Shown: piece by piece, positions 39,906 through 48,923 of the stretch
How the letters are laid out: the number at the start of each line of letters is the position of its first letter
How positions within the stretch are numbered: position 1 is the first letter of the stretch
Source of the DNA: SIG440 sp045586925
Lineage (GTDB): Bacteria > Bacillota > Clostridia > Monoglobales > Monoglobaceae
Direction: 5' to 3'
Length of the DNA stretch: 64,000 nucleotides
Assembly: GCA_045586925.1 (NCBI GenBank)
Contig: JAZNBG010000013.1
Span: 61,180 to 125,179 of the forward strand
Notes under the pieces: generated by a model
What the model saw: the letters and a program-made list of their open reading frames with translations, nothing else
What the model was told of the DNA's origin: nothing
Databases searched by the model: none
Program-made: the position numbers and the translations under genes

Positions 39906-42536
39906 CTATTTCATATCTTTAATAGCCGCTTGTGCCGCTGCCAATCTTGCAATCGGAACACGGAAAGGTGAACATGACACATAGTCAAGACCAATCTTGT
40001 GGCAGAATTCAACTGATACGGGGTCGCCGCCGTGTTCGCCACAGATACCGCAGTGGATTTCAGGTCTAACCTTTGTACCCTTTTCAACAGCCATTTCCAT
40101 AAGCTGACCAACACCTGTCTGGTCAAGTTTTGCAAATGGGTCGTTCTCGAAGATTTTTGCATCGTAGTAAGCATCAAGGAACTTACCTGCATCGTCACGT
40201 GAGAAGCCGTAGGTCATCTGTGTAAGGTCGTTTGTACCAAAGCAGAAGAATTCAGCTTCTGTTGCGATAGCGTCTGCTGTAAGGCAAGCTCTGGGGATTT
40301 CCATCATTGTACCAACTTCGTAATGGAGGTCAGCACCTGCTGCTGCGATTTCAGCGTCAGCTGTTGCAACAACGTCGTTCTTTACGAACTTGAATTCCTT
40401 AAGGTCGCCGGGGAGAGGAATCATAATTTCGGGAACTACGTTCCAGTCGGGGTGAGCCTTCTTAACATTGATAGCCGCACGGATTACAGCCTTTGTCTGC
40501 ATCTTTGCGATTTCGGGGTATGTTACAGCAAGACGGCAACCACGGTGACCCATCATTGGGTTGAATTCGTGGAGTGATGCGATAATTGCCTTGATGTCGG
40601 CAACACTCTTGCCCTGTGCATCAGCGAGAGCCTTGATGTCAGCTTCCTCTGTGGGAACGAATTCATGGAGAGGAGGATCAAGGAATCTGATTGTAACGGG
40701 GTTGCCCTCGAGTGCTTCGTAGAGCTTTTCGAAGTCGCCCTGCTGATAAGGAAGAATCTTATCGAGAGCTGCTTCTCTTTCTTCAACTGTGTCAGCACAA
40801 ATCATTTCACGGAATGCGGCAATTCTTTCTGCTTCAAAGAACATATGCTCTGTACGGCAAAGACCGATACCTTCAGCACCGAGTTCCTTAGCTTTCTTTG
40901 CATCTGCAGGAGTATCTGCATTTGTTCTAACCTTAAGTGTTCTGTACTTGTCAGCCCAGTCCATAATTCTGCCGAATTCACCAGCGATTTCAGCATCAAC
41001 TGTGGGGATAATACCATCATAGATGTTACCTGTTGAACCGTCGATTGAAATGAAGTCGCCTTCAACAAATGTTTTGCCGGCAAGTGTGAACTTCTTGTTT
41101 TCTTCGTCCATATTGATGTCGCCGCAACCTGATACGCAGCAAGTACCCATACCACGAGCAACAACGGCTGCGTGAGATGTCATACCACCACGAACTGTCA
41201 GGATACCCTGTGATGCCTTCATACCTGTGATATCTTCAGGTGAAGTCTCAAGACGAACAAGAACTACCTTTTCGCCCTTAGCGTTCCAAGCCTCTGCATC
41301 TTCAGCGGTGAACACAATCTTACCGCAAGCAGCACCGGGAGATGCACCAAGACCTCTGCCCATAGGTGTTGCAGCTTTAAGAGCCTTTGCGTCGAACTGA
41401 GGATGGAGAAGTGTGTCAAGGTTTCTGGGGTCGATCATAGCAACTGCCTGCTTTTCATCAATCATACCTTCGTCAACCAAATCACAAGCAATCTTAAGAG
41501 CAGCCTTTGCTGTTCTCTTACCGTTTCTTGTCTGGAGCATATAAAGCTTTTCGTTTTCAATTGTAAATTCCATATCCTGCATATCACGGTAGTGGTCTTC
41601 AAGAATTGCACATACCTTGTTGAATTCTTCAAATGCAGCGGGGAACTTTTCAGCCATTTCAGCGATAGGCATAGGTGTACGAACACCGAGAACAACCTCT
41701 TCGCCCTGTGCGTTAACAAGGAATTCACCCATAAGACCCTTTTCACCTGTAGCTGGGTCACGTGTGAAGGCAACACCTGTACCACAGTTGTCACCCATAT
41801 TACCAAATGCCATCATCTGTACGTTAACAGCGGTACCCCATGAATAAGGAATATCGTTGTCACGACGGTAAACATTTGCACGGGGGTTGTCCCATGAACG
41901 GAATACGGCTTCAACTGCACCCATAAGCTGTTCCTTAGGATCGTTGGGGAAGTCTTTGCCGATTTTGTTCTTGTATTCAGCCTTGAACTGACCTGCAAGA
42001 ACCTTAAGGTCTTCAGCAGTAAGCTCGATATCCTGAGTTACGCCTTTTTCTTCCTTCATTTCGTCGATAAGCTGTTCGAAATACTTCTTACCAACTTCCA
42101 TAACTACGTCAGAATACATCTGAATAAATCTTCTGTAGCAGTCCCAAGCCCAACGGGGATTGCCAGACTTTGCAGACATTGCCTCAACAACGTCTTCATT
42201 AAGACCGAGGTTAAGGATGGTGTCCATCATACCGGGCATTGATGCTCTTGCACCACTACGTACTGATACGAGAAGGGGATTTTCCTTGTCGCCGAACTTC
42301 TTGCCGCAGATTGCTTCCATCTTGGTGATGTATTCCATAATTTCTGCCTGAATTTCTGCGTTAATCTTTCTGCCGTCTTCATAGTACTGAGTACAAGCCT
42401 CGGTTGATACTGTGAAGCCCTGAGGAACAGGGAGGCCGATTTTGGTCATTTCAGCAAGGTTTGCGCCTTTACCGCCGAGAAGCTCTCTCATTGAAGCGTC
42501 GCCTTCGCTGAAAAGATAAACGAATTTTTTGCTCAT
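39906..42536 (-). CDS. ppdK: Pyruvate, phosphate dikinase
   Basis: An 876-residue enzyme interconverting PEP, AMP and PPi with pyruvate, ATP and Pi; in anaerobes it often replaces pyruvate kinase. Domains are in the usual order: ATP-grasp (1-340, GGKGANLAEMTKIGLPVPQG near the N-terminus), swivelling His domain (about 390-510, catalytic His in GGMTSHAAVVARG) and PEP/pyruvate barrel (about 530-876, GAEGIGLCRTEHMFF and catalytic Cys in HCGICGEHGGDP). Length is normal for the family. AGGAGG lies 6-7 bases before the ATG. It appears to be a single-gene transcript with its own terminator. Confidence 0.97.
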   Translation of the reverse strand: MSKKFVYLFSEGDASMRELLGGKGANLAEMTKIGLPVPQGFTVSTEACTQYYEDGRKINAEIQAEIMEYITKMEAICGKKFGDKENPLLVSVRSGARASMPGMMDTILNLGLNEDVVEAMSAKSGNPRWAWDCYRRFIQMYSDVVMEVGKKYFEQLIDEMKEEKGVTQDIELTAEDLKVLAGQFKAEYKNKIGKDFPNDPKEQLMGAVEAVFRSWDNPRANVYRRDNDIPYSWGTAVNVQMMAFGNMGDNCGTGVAFTRDPATGEKGLMGEFLVNAQGEEVVLGVRTPMPIAEMAEKFPAAFEEFNKVCAILEDHYRDMQDMEFTIENEKLYMLQTRNGKRTAKAALKIACDLVDEGMIDEKQAVAMIDPRNLDTLLHPQFDAKALKAATPMGRGLGASPGAACGKIVFTAEDAEAWNAKGEKVVLVRLETSPEDITGMKASQGILTVRGGMTSHAAVVARGMGTCCVSGCGDINMDEENKKFTLAGKTFVEGDFISIDGSTGNIYDGIIPTVDAEIAGEFGRIMDWADKYRTLKVRTNADTPADAKKAKELGAEGIGLCRTEHMFFEAERIAAFREMICADTVEEREAALDKILPYQQGDFEKLYEALEGNPVTIRFLDPPLHEFVPTEEADIKALADAQGKSVADIKAIIASLHEFNPMMGHRGCRLAVTYPEIAKMQTKAVIRAAINVKKAHPDWNVVPEIMIPLPGDLKEFKFVKNDVVATADAEIAAAGADLHYEVGTMMEIPRACLTADAIATEAEFFCFGTNDLTQMTYGFSRDDAGKFLDAYYDAKIFENDPFAKLDQTGVGQLMEMAVEKGTKVRPEIHCGICGEHGGDPVSVEFCHKIGLDYVSCSPFRVPIARLAAAQAAIKDMK

Positions 42537-42577
42537 TTCAAAAATTCCTCCTATTATAATATATATTAATTAATTTA

Positions 42578-43048
42578 TTACTTGATGGGGGTCACATTCC
42601 CTTGCCTTAAATCCCGAAAGAACCTTTTAAGGATTTCAGAGCATTCCTCTGCCATAATACCACCCTCGACATTTACGTGGTGGCAAAGCTTGTCCATTGA
42701 CGGGATTTGTGCGATTGATTTAACCGCACCGCCCTTTGGATCATCCGCTCCATAGAAAAGGTTTTTTATTCGTGCCTGAACAATAGCACCGCTGCACATA
42801 ATGCATGGCTCTAATGTTACATAAAGGTCGCATTGGTGAAGTCGCCAGCCGCCAAGTGCTTTGCAGGCGGCATCAATTGCAAGAATTTCTGCGTGGTACA
42901 GGGCATTCTTTCCCGTTTCCCGAAGGTTGTGGGCACGGGCGATAATCTCGCCATCTTTTACCACAACTGCGCCGATTGGTGTTTCGCCCAAAGCATATGC
43001 CTTTTCTGCCTCGCGCAAGGCTTGTGACATAAAATAATTTTTATCCAT
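42578..43048 (-). CDS. tadA: tRNA-specific adenosine deaminase
   Basis: A 156-residue deaminase that converts A34 to inosine in tRNA-Arg(ACG). Zinc motif HAEILAI supplies the His and catalytic Glu, and PCIMCSGA supplies the two Cys ligands. The C-terminal helix and the GGAVKS segment are typical for TadA rather than cytidine or guanine deaminases. I choose ATG 43048, the family start (MDKNYFMSQALREAEKAY); no clear ribosome site precedes it and the frame runs on to 43147 through a structured spacer. It lies between the HPr-like gene and ppdK on the same strand. Confidence 0.93.
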   Translation of the reverse strand: MDKNYFMSQALREAEKAYALGETPIGAVVVKDGEIIARAHNLRETGKNALYHAEILAIDAACKALGGWRLHQCDLYVTLEPCIMCSGAIVQARIKNLFYGADDPKGGAVKSIAQIPSMDKLCHHVNVEGGIMAEECSEILKRFFRDLRQGNVTPIK

Positions 43049-43067
43049 AATAAATAATTGTATAACG

Positions 43068-43147
43068 TGCAAAAGGGCACAAAAATCCACGATCAAGTTC
43101 CGTTTGTTAAAAAACAGAAGATCGAAGGTGGGATTTTGCCCGTGCAA
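43068..43147 (-). other. Long imperfect stem between the HPr-like gene and tadA
   Basis: Left arm 43068-43095 and right arm 43119-43147 pair over most of their length (TGCA, GGGC/GCCC, AAAATCC/GGATTTT, GATC). On the minus strand the strongest part, GGGCAAAATCC with GGATTTTTGTGCCC, is followed by TTTTGC, so it may be a weak terminator after the HPr-like gene. Alternatively it may be a folded 5' leader of tadA. Confidence 0.4.
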
Positions 43148-43161
43148 ATTTTTGGTTATTC

Positions 43162-43389
43162 TTACTGAATGTAGGGTTTAAGCTCTTCAACCAATGCGTC
43201 GCAATCATCACAATGTACTTCGATAGTGATGGGCTTGCTGAGGTCAAGGCTGAATATACCCATAATTGACTTTGCGTCAACAACGTATCTGCCTGATGTA
43301 AGGTCAATGTCAAAATCGTACTTTGTAACTGCGTTAACAAAGTTCTTTACATCGTTTGTTGAGTTTAAAAGGATTTCAAATTTCTTCAT
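43162..43389 (-). CDS. HPr-like protein without the phosphorylatable His15
   Basis: A 75-residue protein with the HPr fold. The region around Ser46 is well kept (DAKSIMGIFSLDLS, about 38-51), the site that HPr kinase phosphorylates. The N-terminal GxHARPA loop that carries His15 in real HPr is replaced by LLNSTNDVKNF, so it cannot pass phosphate in a PTS. It resembles Crh and the His-less HPr-like proteins of Clostridia that act in catabolite control with CcpA. Good promoter and AGGAGG site upstream. Confidence 0.85.
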   Translation of the reverse strand: MKKFEILLNSTNDVKNFVNAVTKYDFDIDLTSGRYVVDAKSIMGIFSLDLSKPITIEVHCDDCDALVEELKPYIQ

Positions 43390-43420
43390 ATTTTCACCTC
43401 CTGTAAATATTTTCTTCTAT

Positions 43421-43449
43421 ATTATATAATTTTTTCTTGCAATAGTCAA
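43421..43449 (-). promoter_or_regulatory. Promoter of the HPr-like gene
   Basis: On the minus strand TTGACT (43444-43449) and TATAAT (43421-43426) with a 17 bp spacer, about 30 bases before the start codon. Confidence 0.75.
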
Positions 43450-43551
43450 TAAAAAAGTGTATAATTTTATCACAAATTTATAACAAAATTCTGTAGCAAA
43501 ACAATGAATTTTTAATAAATAACAGCAAATTATGAATTGGATGATTAAAAT

Positions 43552-44802
43552 ATGACGGTTAAATTTATTACAATGGGTTGTAAAACCAACTTTTATGAGA
43601 GTCAGGCAATGGCTGAATTATTTCGCAGAAGGGGCTTTGAGATTACAGAGACAGGAGCGGCGGATGTGTTTGTGATAAACACCTGTGCGGTGACTTCAAT
43701 CGGTGCGCAAAAGTCAAGGCAGCAAATAAGCCGTGCCAAACGCAAAAATCCCGATGCGGTTATTGCGGTGGTGGGTTGCCTTGCCCAGACAGATGTTGAG
43801 TCGGTGAAGAAAATCGGGGTTGACGTTGTTGTGGGCAATGACGGCAAAGAAAACCTGCCGCAATTGGTGGAGGATGCCATAAAGGGTAAAAAGACGGTTG
43901 CCTGCGGTGATATTATGAAGGTAAGAGTTTTTGAGGAACTGTGCCCTGCATCCATCCAGAGCAGAATAAGGGCTAACGTGAAAATCGAGGACGGCTGCGA
44001 CAATTTTTGTGCTTACTGCATTATTCCATATGCAAGAGGTCCTGTAAGGTCAAGGGCTATGGATAAAATTTTGGAGGAGGTAAAGCTCCTTGCCCAAGGA
44101 GGCTATACAGAGATTGTGCTGACGGGTATTCACATAGGCTCTTACGGAAAAGATTTGAAGGATGGCACGCACCTTTGTGATGTAATTGAGTCAGTTTGCT
44201 CGGTTGAAGGTATTAAGCGTGTGCGTCTTGGCTCGGTTGAGCCGCCTGTTATTACCGAAGAATTTGTAGAAAGAATTTCAAAGCTTTCAAACCTTTGCCC
44301 GCATTTTCATTTGTCACTGCAAAGCGGATGCACCGAAACTTTGGCACGAATGAGGCGCAGATACACCGCCGAAGAATACAGAACTGCGGTTGAACTGTTG
44401 CGGAGCAAAATCAGCGATGTATCAATTACCACAGATGTTATTGTGGGTTTTCCCGGGGAAACAGACGAGGAGTTTGAAAAGTCATATGAATTTTGCAAAG
44501 GTATCGGCTTTATGCAGATGCATATTTTCAAGTATTCTGTCCGTAAGGGTACGGCGGCGGCGGATTTTGACAATCAAATTCCTGAGCCTGTAAAGGAAGA
44601 GCGAAGTCAGCGGATGATTGCTCTTGGCGAAGAAATGAAGGCGGAGTTTTATAATTCATTCAAAGGCAGGGAAATTGAAGTTCTTGCCGAGAAGAAAACA
44701 CGTGACGGAAAATACCATGCAACGGCGGCAAACTATATGGAGTTTTTGGTTGATAGTGATGATGGTATTACGGGTAAACTGGTAAAATATCTGATAAAAT
44801 AA
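43552..44802 (+). CDS. mtaB: tRNA t6A37 methylthiotransferase
   Basis: A 416-residue radical-SAM methylthiotransferase that converts t6A37 to ms2t6A37 in tRNAs. The N-terminal UPF0004 domain brings three Cys for the auxiliary cluster (Cys10 in MGCKTNFYES, NTCAVTS, VVGCLAQ). The radical-SAM triad is DGCDNFCAYC (about 153-162) and the TRAM domain lies at the end (about 360-416). The CKTNFYES pattern marks MtaB rather than MiaB or RimO. A weak GGATGAT precedes the ATG. Its last 35 bases overlap, tail to tail, the small membrane protein gene on the other strand. Confidence 0.93.
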   Translation: MTVKFITMGCKTNFYESQAMAELFRRRGFEITETGAADVFVINTCAVTSIGAQKSRQQISRAKRKNPDAVIAVVGCLAQTDVESVKKIGVDVVVGNDGKENLPQLVEDAIKGKKTVACGDIMKVRVFEELCPASIQSRIRANVKIEDGCDNFCAYCIIPYARGPVRSRAMDKILEEVKLLAQGGYTEIVLTGIHIGSYGKDLKDGTHLCDVIESVCSVEGIKRVRLGSVEPPVITEEFVERISKLSNLCPHFHLSLQSGCTETLARMRRRYTAEEYRTAVELLRSKISDVSITTDVIVGFPGETDEEFEKSYEFCKGIGFMQMHIFKYSVRKGTAAADFDNQIPEPVKEERSQRMIALGEEMKAEFYNSFKGREIEVLAEKKTRDGKYHATAANYMEFLVDSDDGITGKLVKYLIK

Positions 44803-44950
44803 AGGTTGACAGCATCAACATTACAAGCACAAGGGCGGCAATACCACTCTTGTGCTTTTTATTTTTAAACTGAAATGCGGCATAGCTTGCAGAATATATT
44901 GTGCTCCACAAAACCGCAAGGGTAAGGAGTATTTTTAAAATTTCCGGCAT
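44768..44950 (-). CDS. Small membrane protein at the end of the germination operon
   Basis: Sixty residues with two hydrophobic helices (about 5-27 and 37-55) separated by a basic loop FKNKKHKSG. It has a GAGGT site 6 bases before ATG 44950 and starts 12 bases after the GerC-type gene, so it is probably co-transcribed. Small membrane proteins are known as GerA-operon partners (the GerD/D-subunit type), but this one is not recognisably one. It overlaps the 3' end of mtaB in antisense. Confidence 0.6.
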   Translation of the reverse strand: MPEILKILLTLAVLWSTIYSASYAAFQFKNKKHKSGIAALVLVMLMLSTFILSDILPVYP

Positions 44951-44962
44951 TGTTGTACCTCA

Positions 44963-46159
44963 CTAAATAAATTTAATGTTTATAAAGAATTTTGCATTTT
45001 TGTAAAAACTGTTCCAGTCAAAGTTGTTCCATTCATCCCATGTGAGAAAGTTTTTGCGAAGATGCCTGCGAAGCTGCATTATATCGGCATCTTTTTCTTT
45101 TGAAAGGTCGGTAAAATAGTCTTCGATGCGGCGGCTGAGAACGGACAGGGCATAAGAGTAAAGTGCGTCTTCGGTGCGGTAGCCCTTTGGCAGAGTTCCG
45201 CCAAGGAATTCTGCCTGAAGGCTTTGAGAGACGGTTATTTGCTTTAAATCGGGTTGGATTTTATAGCTTGCTCTCTCGGGAATTATAAGGCGAAAGCTAA
45301 GGGTGTTTGATGGGGTATATTTGTCTTTTACGGTAAAGGTGCAGCTTTGTATACTTTGGGTAAGAAGGTTAAAAATCATTGCACTGTCGCCGTCCATAGC
45401 CGCGGTCAGCTTACCGTCCTTGAAGATTGCCATTCCGTAAAGTGCTGAATGGTCTGATGTTACGGATGAATTATGTGCACTTATCCATTCGGGCACAGAG
45501 CTGTCGGCGGGAAAGTCAGCAGTCTGTGAACCGCTTAATGCGATGGGAAGAACGGTATCGCTCTCTTTGGCGGTTAGCTCGTCCACAAAATCGTGAAGAC
45601 GCTTGGTTGGTGCGTAAAGGTTGTTTGACCTAAGCGACATCAGTTCGTAGTATTTTGAGGTGTTTGCCTCAAGCTCGGGATTGACCTTTTCAAGATAGCC
45701 CGCCGCAGACTCTGCCGCAACAGCAATGGCGGTGTGGGGTCTGACCTCACGTTCACGAAGAAGAAGCTGAGAATGGTTTTCAAGGTCGCCTTCGTTGACC
45801 TTTGCCGAGAATACTATCAGTTTAAGGTGTGACATATCGATATTTTTTGACATAAAGTTGTTTATCATATTCTTTGCCACATAAAAATCGGGGGCGTTGA
45901 TGGTTAAATTACGGACGGTTGAGTTTTTGTCCTTGCCACCTTCGTCTTGTTTGGAGGATTCTTCGGATTTTTCGCCGCCTTCGCCCTCCTTTGAGATTGC
46001 CAGCGGTGCTGAAAACTGAAAGGTATAGGAATATTCGCGGTTGTCTTCCTTATCAATTCCAAGTGCCACTATATATGCGGTTTCGTCAATTTCACGATTG
46101 TCATAACAGCCAGACAGAAGAAGGGGTAAAAGAAAAATGAGTAGAAATTTATTTTTCAT
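44963..46159 (-). CDS. Ger(x)C-family spore germination lipoprotein (GerAC type)
   Basis: A 398-residue lipoprotein with signal sequence FLLIFLLPLLLSGC; the Cys at the lipobox (about 17) is lipidated and anchors it outside the inner spore membrane. The sequence then reads YDNREIDETAYIVALGIDKE, the family N-terminus. It is the C-subunit of a nutrient germinant receptor. The start is ATG 46159 after GGAGG, inside the end of the permease gene (11 bp overlap). An insert rich in Glu/Lys (SKEGEGGEKSEESSKQDEGG, about 60-79) is unusual. It works with the two proteins upstream. Confidence 0.9.
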   Translation of the reverse strand: MKNKFLLIFLLPLLLSGCYDNREIDETAYIVALGIDKEDNREYSYTFQFSAPLAISKEGEGGEKSEESSKQDEGGKDKNSTVRNLTINAPDFYVAKNMINNFMSKNIDMSHLKLIVFSAKVNEGDLENHSQLLLREREVRPHTAIAVAAESAAGYLEKVNPELEANTSKYYELMSLRSNNLYAPTKRLHDFVDELTAKESDTVLPIALSGSQTADFPADSSVPEWISAHNSSVTSDHSALYGMAIFKDGKLTAAMDGDSAMIFNLLTQSIQSCTFTVKDKYTPSNTLSFRLIIPERASYKIQPDLKQITVSQSLQAEFLGGTLPKGYRTEDALYSYALSVLSRRIEDYFTDLSKEKDADIMQLRRHLRKNFLTWDEWNNFDWNSFYKNAKFFINIKFI

Positions 46160-47186
46160 TCTGCAGAGCCTCCTTTTTGAAAAGCGAAACAATGATTATT
46201 GCGGCGGCAAAGGCTGCGGCTGAGAACAGAAGTATCGGGAATATGCTTTCTGTGCCCCCAACACTCAAAAAGAATAATACGGCACTCAACGGGAATATAA
46301 TTGCGGGCTTTGAGGTTATTTCAAAGGTTTCGCAAAGGATTTTTGCCATCAGGCTAAGGTTCAGGCAAAGTGAAAACATTCCCCAAAGCACCGAGATAAA
46401 AAGAACAATTGAATCAACACGCTGAAAAAATCTGCCAAAGGACACTTCCTTCATAAGCAGATAAAATGGAAACTGTCCGTCTTTGGACAGCGGATATGGG
46501 ATTTTGGCGGTATGGGCAATGACGGTAAATGTGCATACCAAAACCCCAAAAATCGTGCCCCACAAAGCAAAGCGACGCATCTTTTTCGGGGCGTTGGATG
46601 GTTGGTCAATGAGTAAAATCAGCGGCAGGTCGGAATAAAATAAAATTCCGCATAAGCCTTTGCCTAAAGTGTCGGTGATTTGGTTGCCAAGCAGGGGAAA
46701 GAGGTTTGTGAGGTCAGACTTCCATAAAACCGACAGAACAAGAATAAAAATTACCGCCACAAAAACGGGGATAAAAAAACGGCAAAGCTTAAGGCATGGT
46801 GAGGTTCCCTTTAGTGCTCCAATCCCTGCGGCTGTTACAAAAAACAGTGATACAAACCACAACGGTGTGGCGGGAAAGGCGGTGGCTTTTGCAAACTGTG
46901 AAAATTCGGTCAGGGTAAAGCAAGCTGAGGCGGCAAGGTATATCAGTGCCAAAACGGAAAGACTGTATTTCGCAAAAGGAGATTTGATGCTGTCCATAAT
47001 GCTGCGTCCCTGATAGCAAAGCAGAATCAAGACTATTGCCCCAATTCCTGAAAGCAATGCCGAAAGGGGCGCACCTGTGCCCGATGTAAAGCTGAAGATA
47101 AGGGGCAGACTTGTAAATATGCGAAAGGCGGTAAGGGATAGGCACAAGCAGAATATTTCTGCATTTTGCGTGGCTGTATTTTTCAT
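46149..47186 (-). CDS. Spore germination permease (GerAB/GerKB type)
   Basis: A 345-residue membrane protein with about ten hydrophobic segments, of the amino-acid-permease-like GerB family; it forms the ligand-binding B-subunit of a germinant receptor in the inner spore membrane. The frame extends to 47204, but ATG 47186 with AAGGAGA 7 bases upstream is the better start and overlaps the GerA-type stop by four bases (ATGA type). The gene order A, B, C in one transcript is the classical gerA/gerK layout. Confidence 0.9.
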   Translation of the reverse strand: MKNTATQNAEIFCLCLSLTAFRIFTSLPLIFSFTSGTGAPLSALLSGIGAIVLILLCYQGRSIMDSIKSPFAKYSLSVLALIYLAASACFTLTEFSQFAKATAFPATPLWFVSLFFVTAAGIGALKGTSPCLKLCRFFIPVFVAVIFILVLSVLWKSDLTNLFPLLGNQITDTLGKGLCGILFYSDLPLILLIDQPSNAPKKMRRFALWGTIFGVLVCTFTVIAHTAKIPYPLSKDGQFPFYLLMKEVSFGRFFQRVDSIVLFISVLWGMFSLCLNLSLMAKILCETFEITSKPAIIFPLSAVLFFLSVGGTESIFPILLFSAAAFAAAIIIVSLFKKEALQNEK

Positions 47187-48814
47187 TGGTTGTCTCCTTT
47201 CCATTTTCGGCTGATGTGGGGTTGTTTGTATTTGCTTTGCGGATGCAGATTATGCGGGCGTAGTTCTCGTTTCCAGATTGGCGGGACACCAATTCCAAAA
47301 GCCTCGCCCGAGAGATAAGGCACCCCGAATGTTACGGTGGATGCAAGATATATAATTCCTGTAAATATTCCAAGAGCTATCCCCAAAAATCCGGCAACGG
47401 CACCAAGAAATACAAAAACAAACTGCAAAACCGAAAGTGCCCGTGAGATTGAAACTGATGGTGCGGCAAATGCTCCAAGAGCAGAAATTGAAACAATAAT
47501 AATTAAAAGCGGGCTTGCAATGTTTGCGCTTACTGCCGACTGCCCCAAAATCAAGCCGCCAACAATGCCAAGCGTCGAGCCGATTGGGTCGGGCACACGG
47601 ATTGATGCCTCCTTTATAAGTTCAAAGGCAAGTATCATAATTATAAGCTCCAGCGTTATGGGAAAGGGCATCTGCTTGCGGCTTGCCTCGATTGCAAGAA
47701 GCAAATCGGTTGGAATACTTTCGTGATGATAAAGAACAATGCTTAAAAATGAGCCTGGCAGCAAAAGAGCAAGACTGCACCCCAGAACCCTGATAAATTT
47801 CATAAAGTTTGCCTCCGATGTGCGCACATAATTATCCTCGGCGGTTTCGGCAAGGTCACGTGCGGTTGCAGGCAGAACAAGAACAAACGGACTGCCCTGA
47901 ACCATAATTACAACCTTTCCGTCAGAAAGCAGGGATGCCGCACGGTCGGGGCGTTCGGTCTTAAGGAGCTGGGGCAGGGGGAATATGGAGCTTTCTTCCA
48001 TAAGCATTTCGATGTCGGTGGACGAAAAGATGTATTCAACCTCGATTTCTTTAAGACGCCTTCGTGCCTCTGCAACAAGTGACTTGTTTGTAATGCCGTT
48101 TATATACATAAGGGCACAGGGAGTTTTGCTGATTGTACCCACGGTGATGTTTTCGGCAATCAAATTTGGGTCTTTAAGGATTTTGCGTACAAGGGCAATG
48201 TTGGGCATAACTGCCTCGCAGAAGGCTTCCTGAGGACCTGTCAGCACCGCCTCGGCAACGGGACGTCCCACACTGCGGCTGCTCCAGCCCTTTATGTCAG
48301 CAACAAAGGCACAATCGCAGCCGTCTACAAACGTGGCACAGTTGCCAAAGCCTACTGCCTCGATGATGGCTTGCATTTCGGTTTGCATTGTATTGGGGGC
48401 TTGGGTAAGCAGGCATTGGTATATGGTGTCGGCAAGACTGCCCTGTATTTTGTCAATGCCCTGCTGCATCAGGGGTTTTAAAATGTCACGATTGACGTAT
48501 TCCTTGTTGGCAAGCCCGTCATAAAAGATAAGAAAGGCATCTGCAAAGCTGTCTTTAAGTTTAACCTTGAATTTGCGCACAACAAGGTCAAAGTTCTTGC
48601 TTGTTTCAAAGGCATCTTCGATAAATGAAAGGTTTTCTGAAAGCGTGCGGCTGACTTTGCCCGTTTGATAGGTGCGGGTGTCTTTGTCTTTGATGTTGTT
48701 TTTGATGTAGTGATTTTCACCGGGGTTATTCTCGGTTTTTTCGGGGGATGGTGTTATTTCAGCAGAAAAGTTTTCTGCCTTGGGAGAGTATATAAATAAA
48801 TCCTTAATTTTCAA
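47183..48814 (-). CDS. Spore germination protein (GerAA/GerKA type)
   Basis: A 543-residue A-subunit of the germinant receptor: a cytosolic N-terminal region (about 1-310, with GDGLADTIYQC-like and MYINGITNKSLVAEARRRL segments) and a C-terminal membrane domain with five or so helices (about 335-510, including PFPITLELIIMILAFELIKE). The likely start is TTG 48814, with GAGGTG 6 bases upstream; the GTG at 48823 overlaps that site. It recently emerged from family studies that this subunit oligomerises to form an ion channel. The promoter is probably sporulation-specific and was not identified with confidence. Confidence 0.9.
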   Translation of the reverse strand: MKIKDLFIYSPKAENFSAEITPSPEKTENNPGENHYIKNNIKDKDTRTYQTGKVSRTLSENLSFIEDAFETSKNFDLVVRKFKVKLKDSFADAFLIFYDGLANKEYVNRDILKPLMQQGIDKIQGSLADTIYQCLLTQAPNTMQTEMQAIIEAVGFGNCATFVDGCDCAFVADIKGWSSRSVGRPVAEAVLTGPQEAFCEAVMPNIALVRKILKDPNLIAENITVGTISKTPCALMYINGITNKSLVAEARRRLKEIEVEYIFSSTDIEMLMEESSIFPLPQLLKTERPDRAASLLSDGKVVIMVQGSPFVLVLPATARDLAETAEDNYVRTSEANFMKFIRVLGCSLALLLPGSFLSIVLYHHESIPTDLLLAIEASRKQMPFPITLELIIMILAFELIKEASIRVPDPIGSTLGIVGGLILGQSAVSANIASPLLIIIVSISALGAFAAPSVSISRALSVLQFVFVFLGAVAGFLGIALGIFTGIIYLASTVTFGVPYLSGEAFGIGVPPIWKRELRPHNLHPQSKYKQPHISRKWKGDNQ

Positions 48815-48869
48815 AATATTCACCTCACTGAAAGTATTCCCCTGTTTTCAAATATTTATTGAAAAAATA

Positions 48870-48897
48870 TTGACATTTTTCAAGTATATGATAGAAT
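48870..48897 (+). promoter_or_regulatory. Promoter of the VanW gene, upstream of a repeat insertion
   Basis: TTGACA (48870-48875), 16 bp spacer, TAGAAT (48892-48897). The MITE-like copy B begins only 26 bases further on, so a transcript from here carries the whole hairpin element in its leader. Confidence 0.7.
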
Positions 48898-48923
48898 TTA
48901 AACGGAGAGAAATGTGTATACAT

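Noticed and set aside
43068..43147. Small signal-recognition-particle RNA next to tadA
   Set aside because: The position suits it, but the conserved apical motif of that RNA is absent.
47337..47726. Plus-strand frame opposite the GerA-type gene
   Set aside because: The germination operon is certain and this frame has no independent signals.
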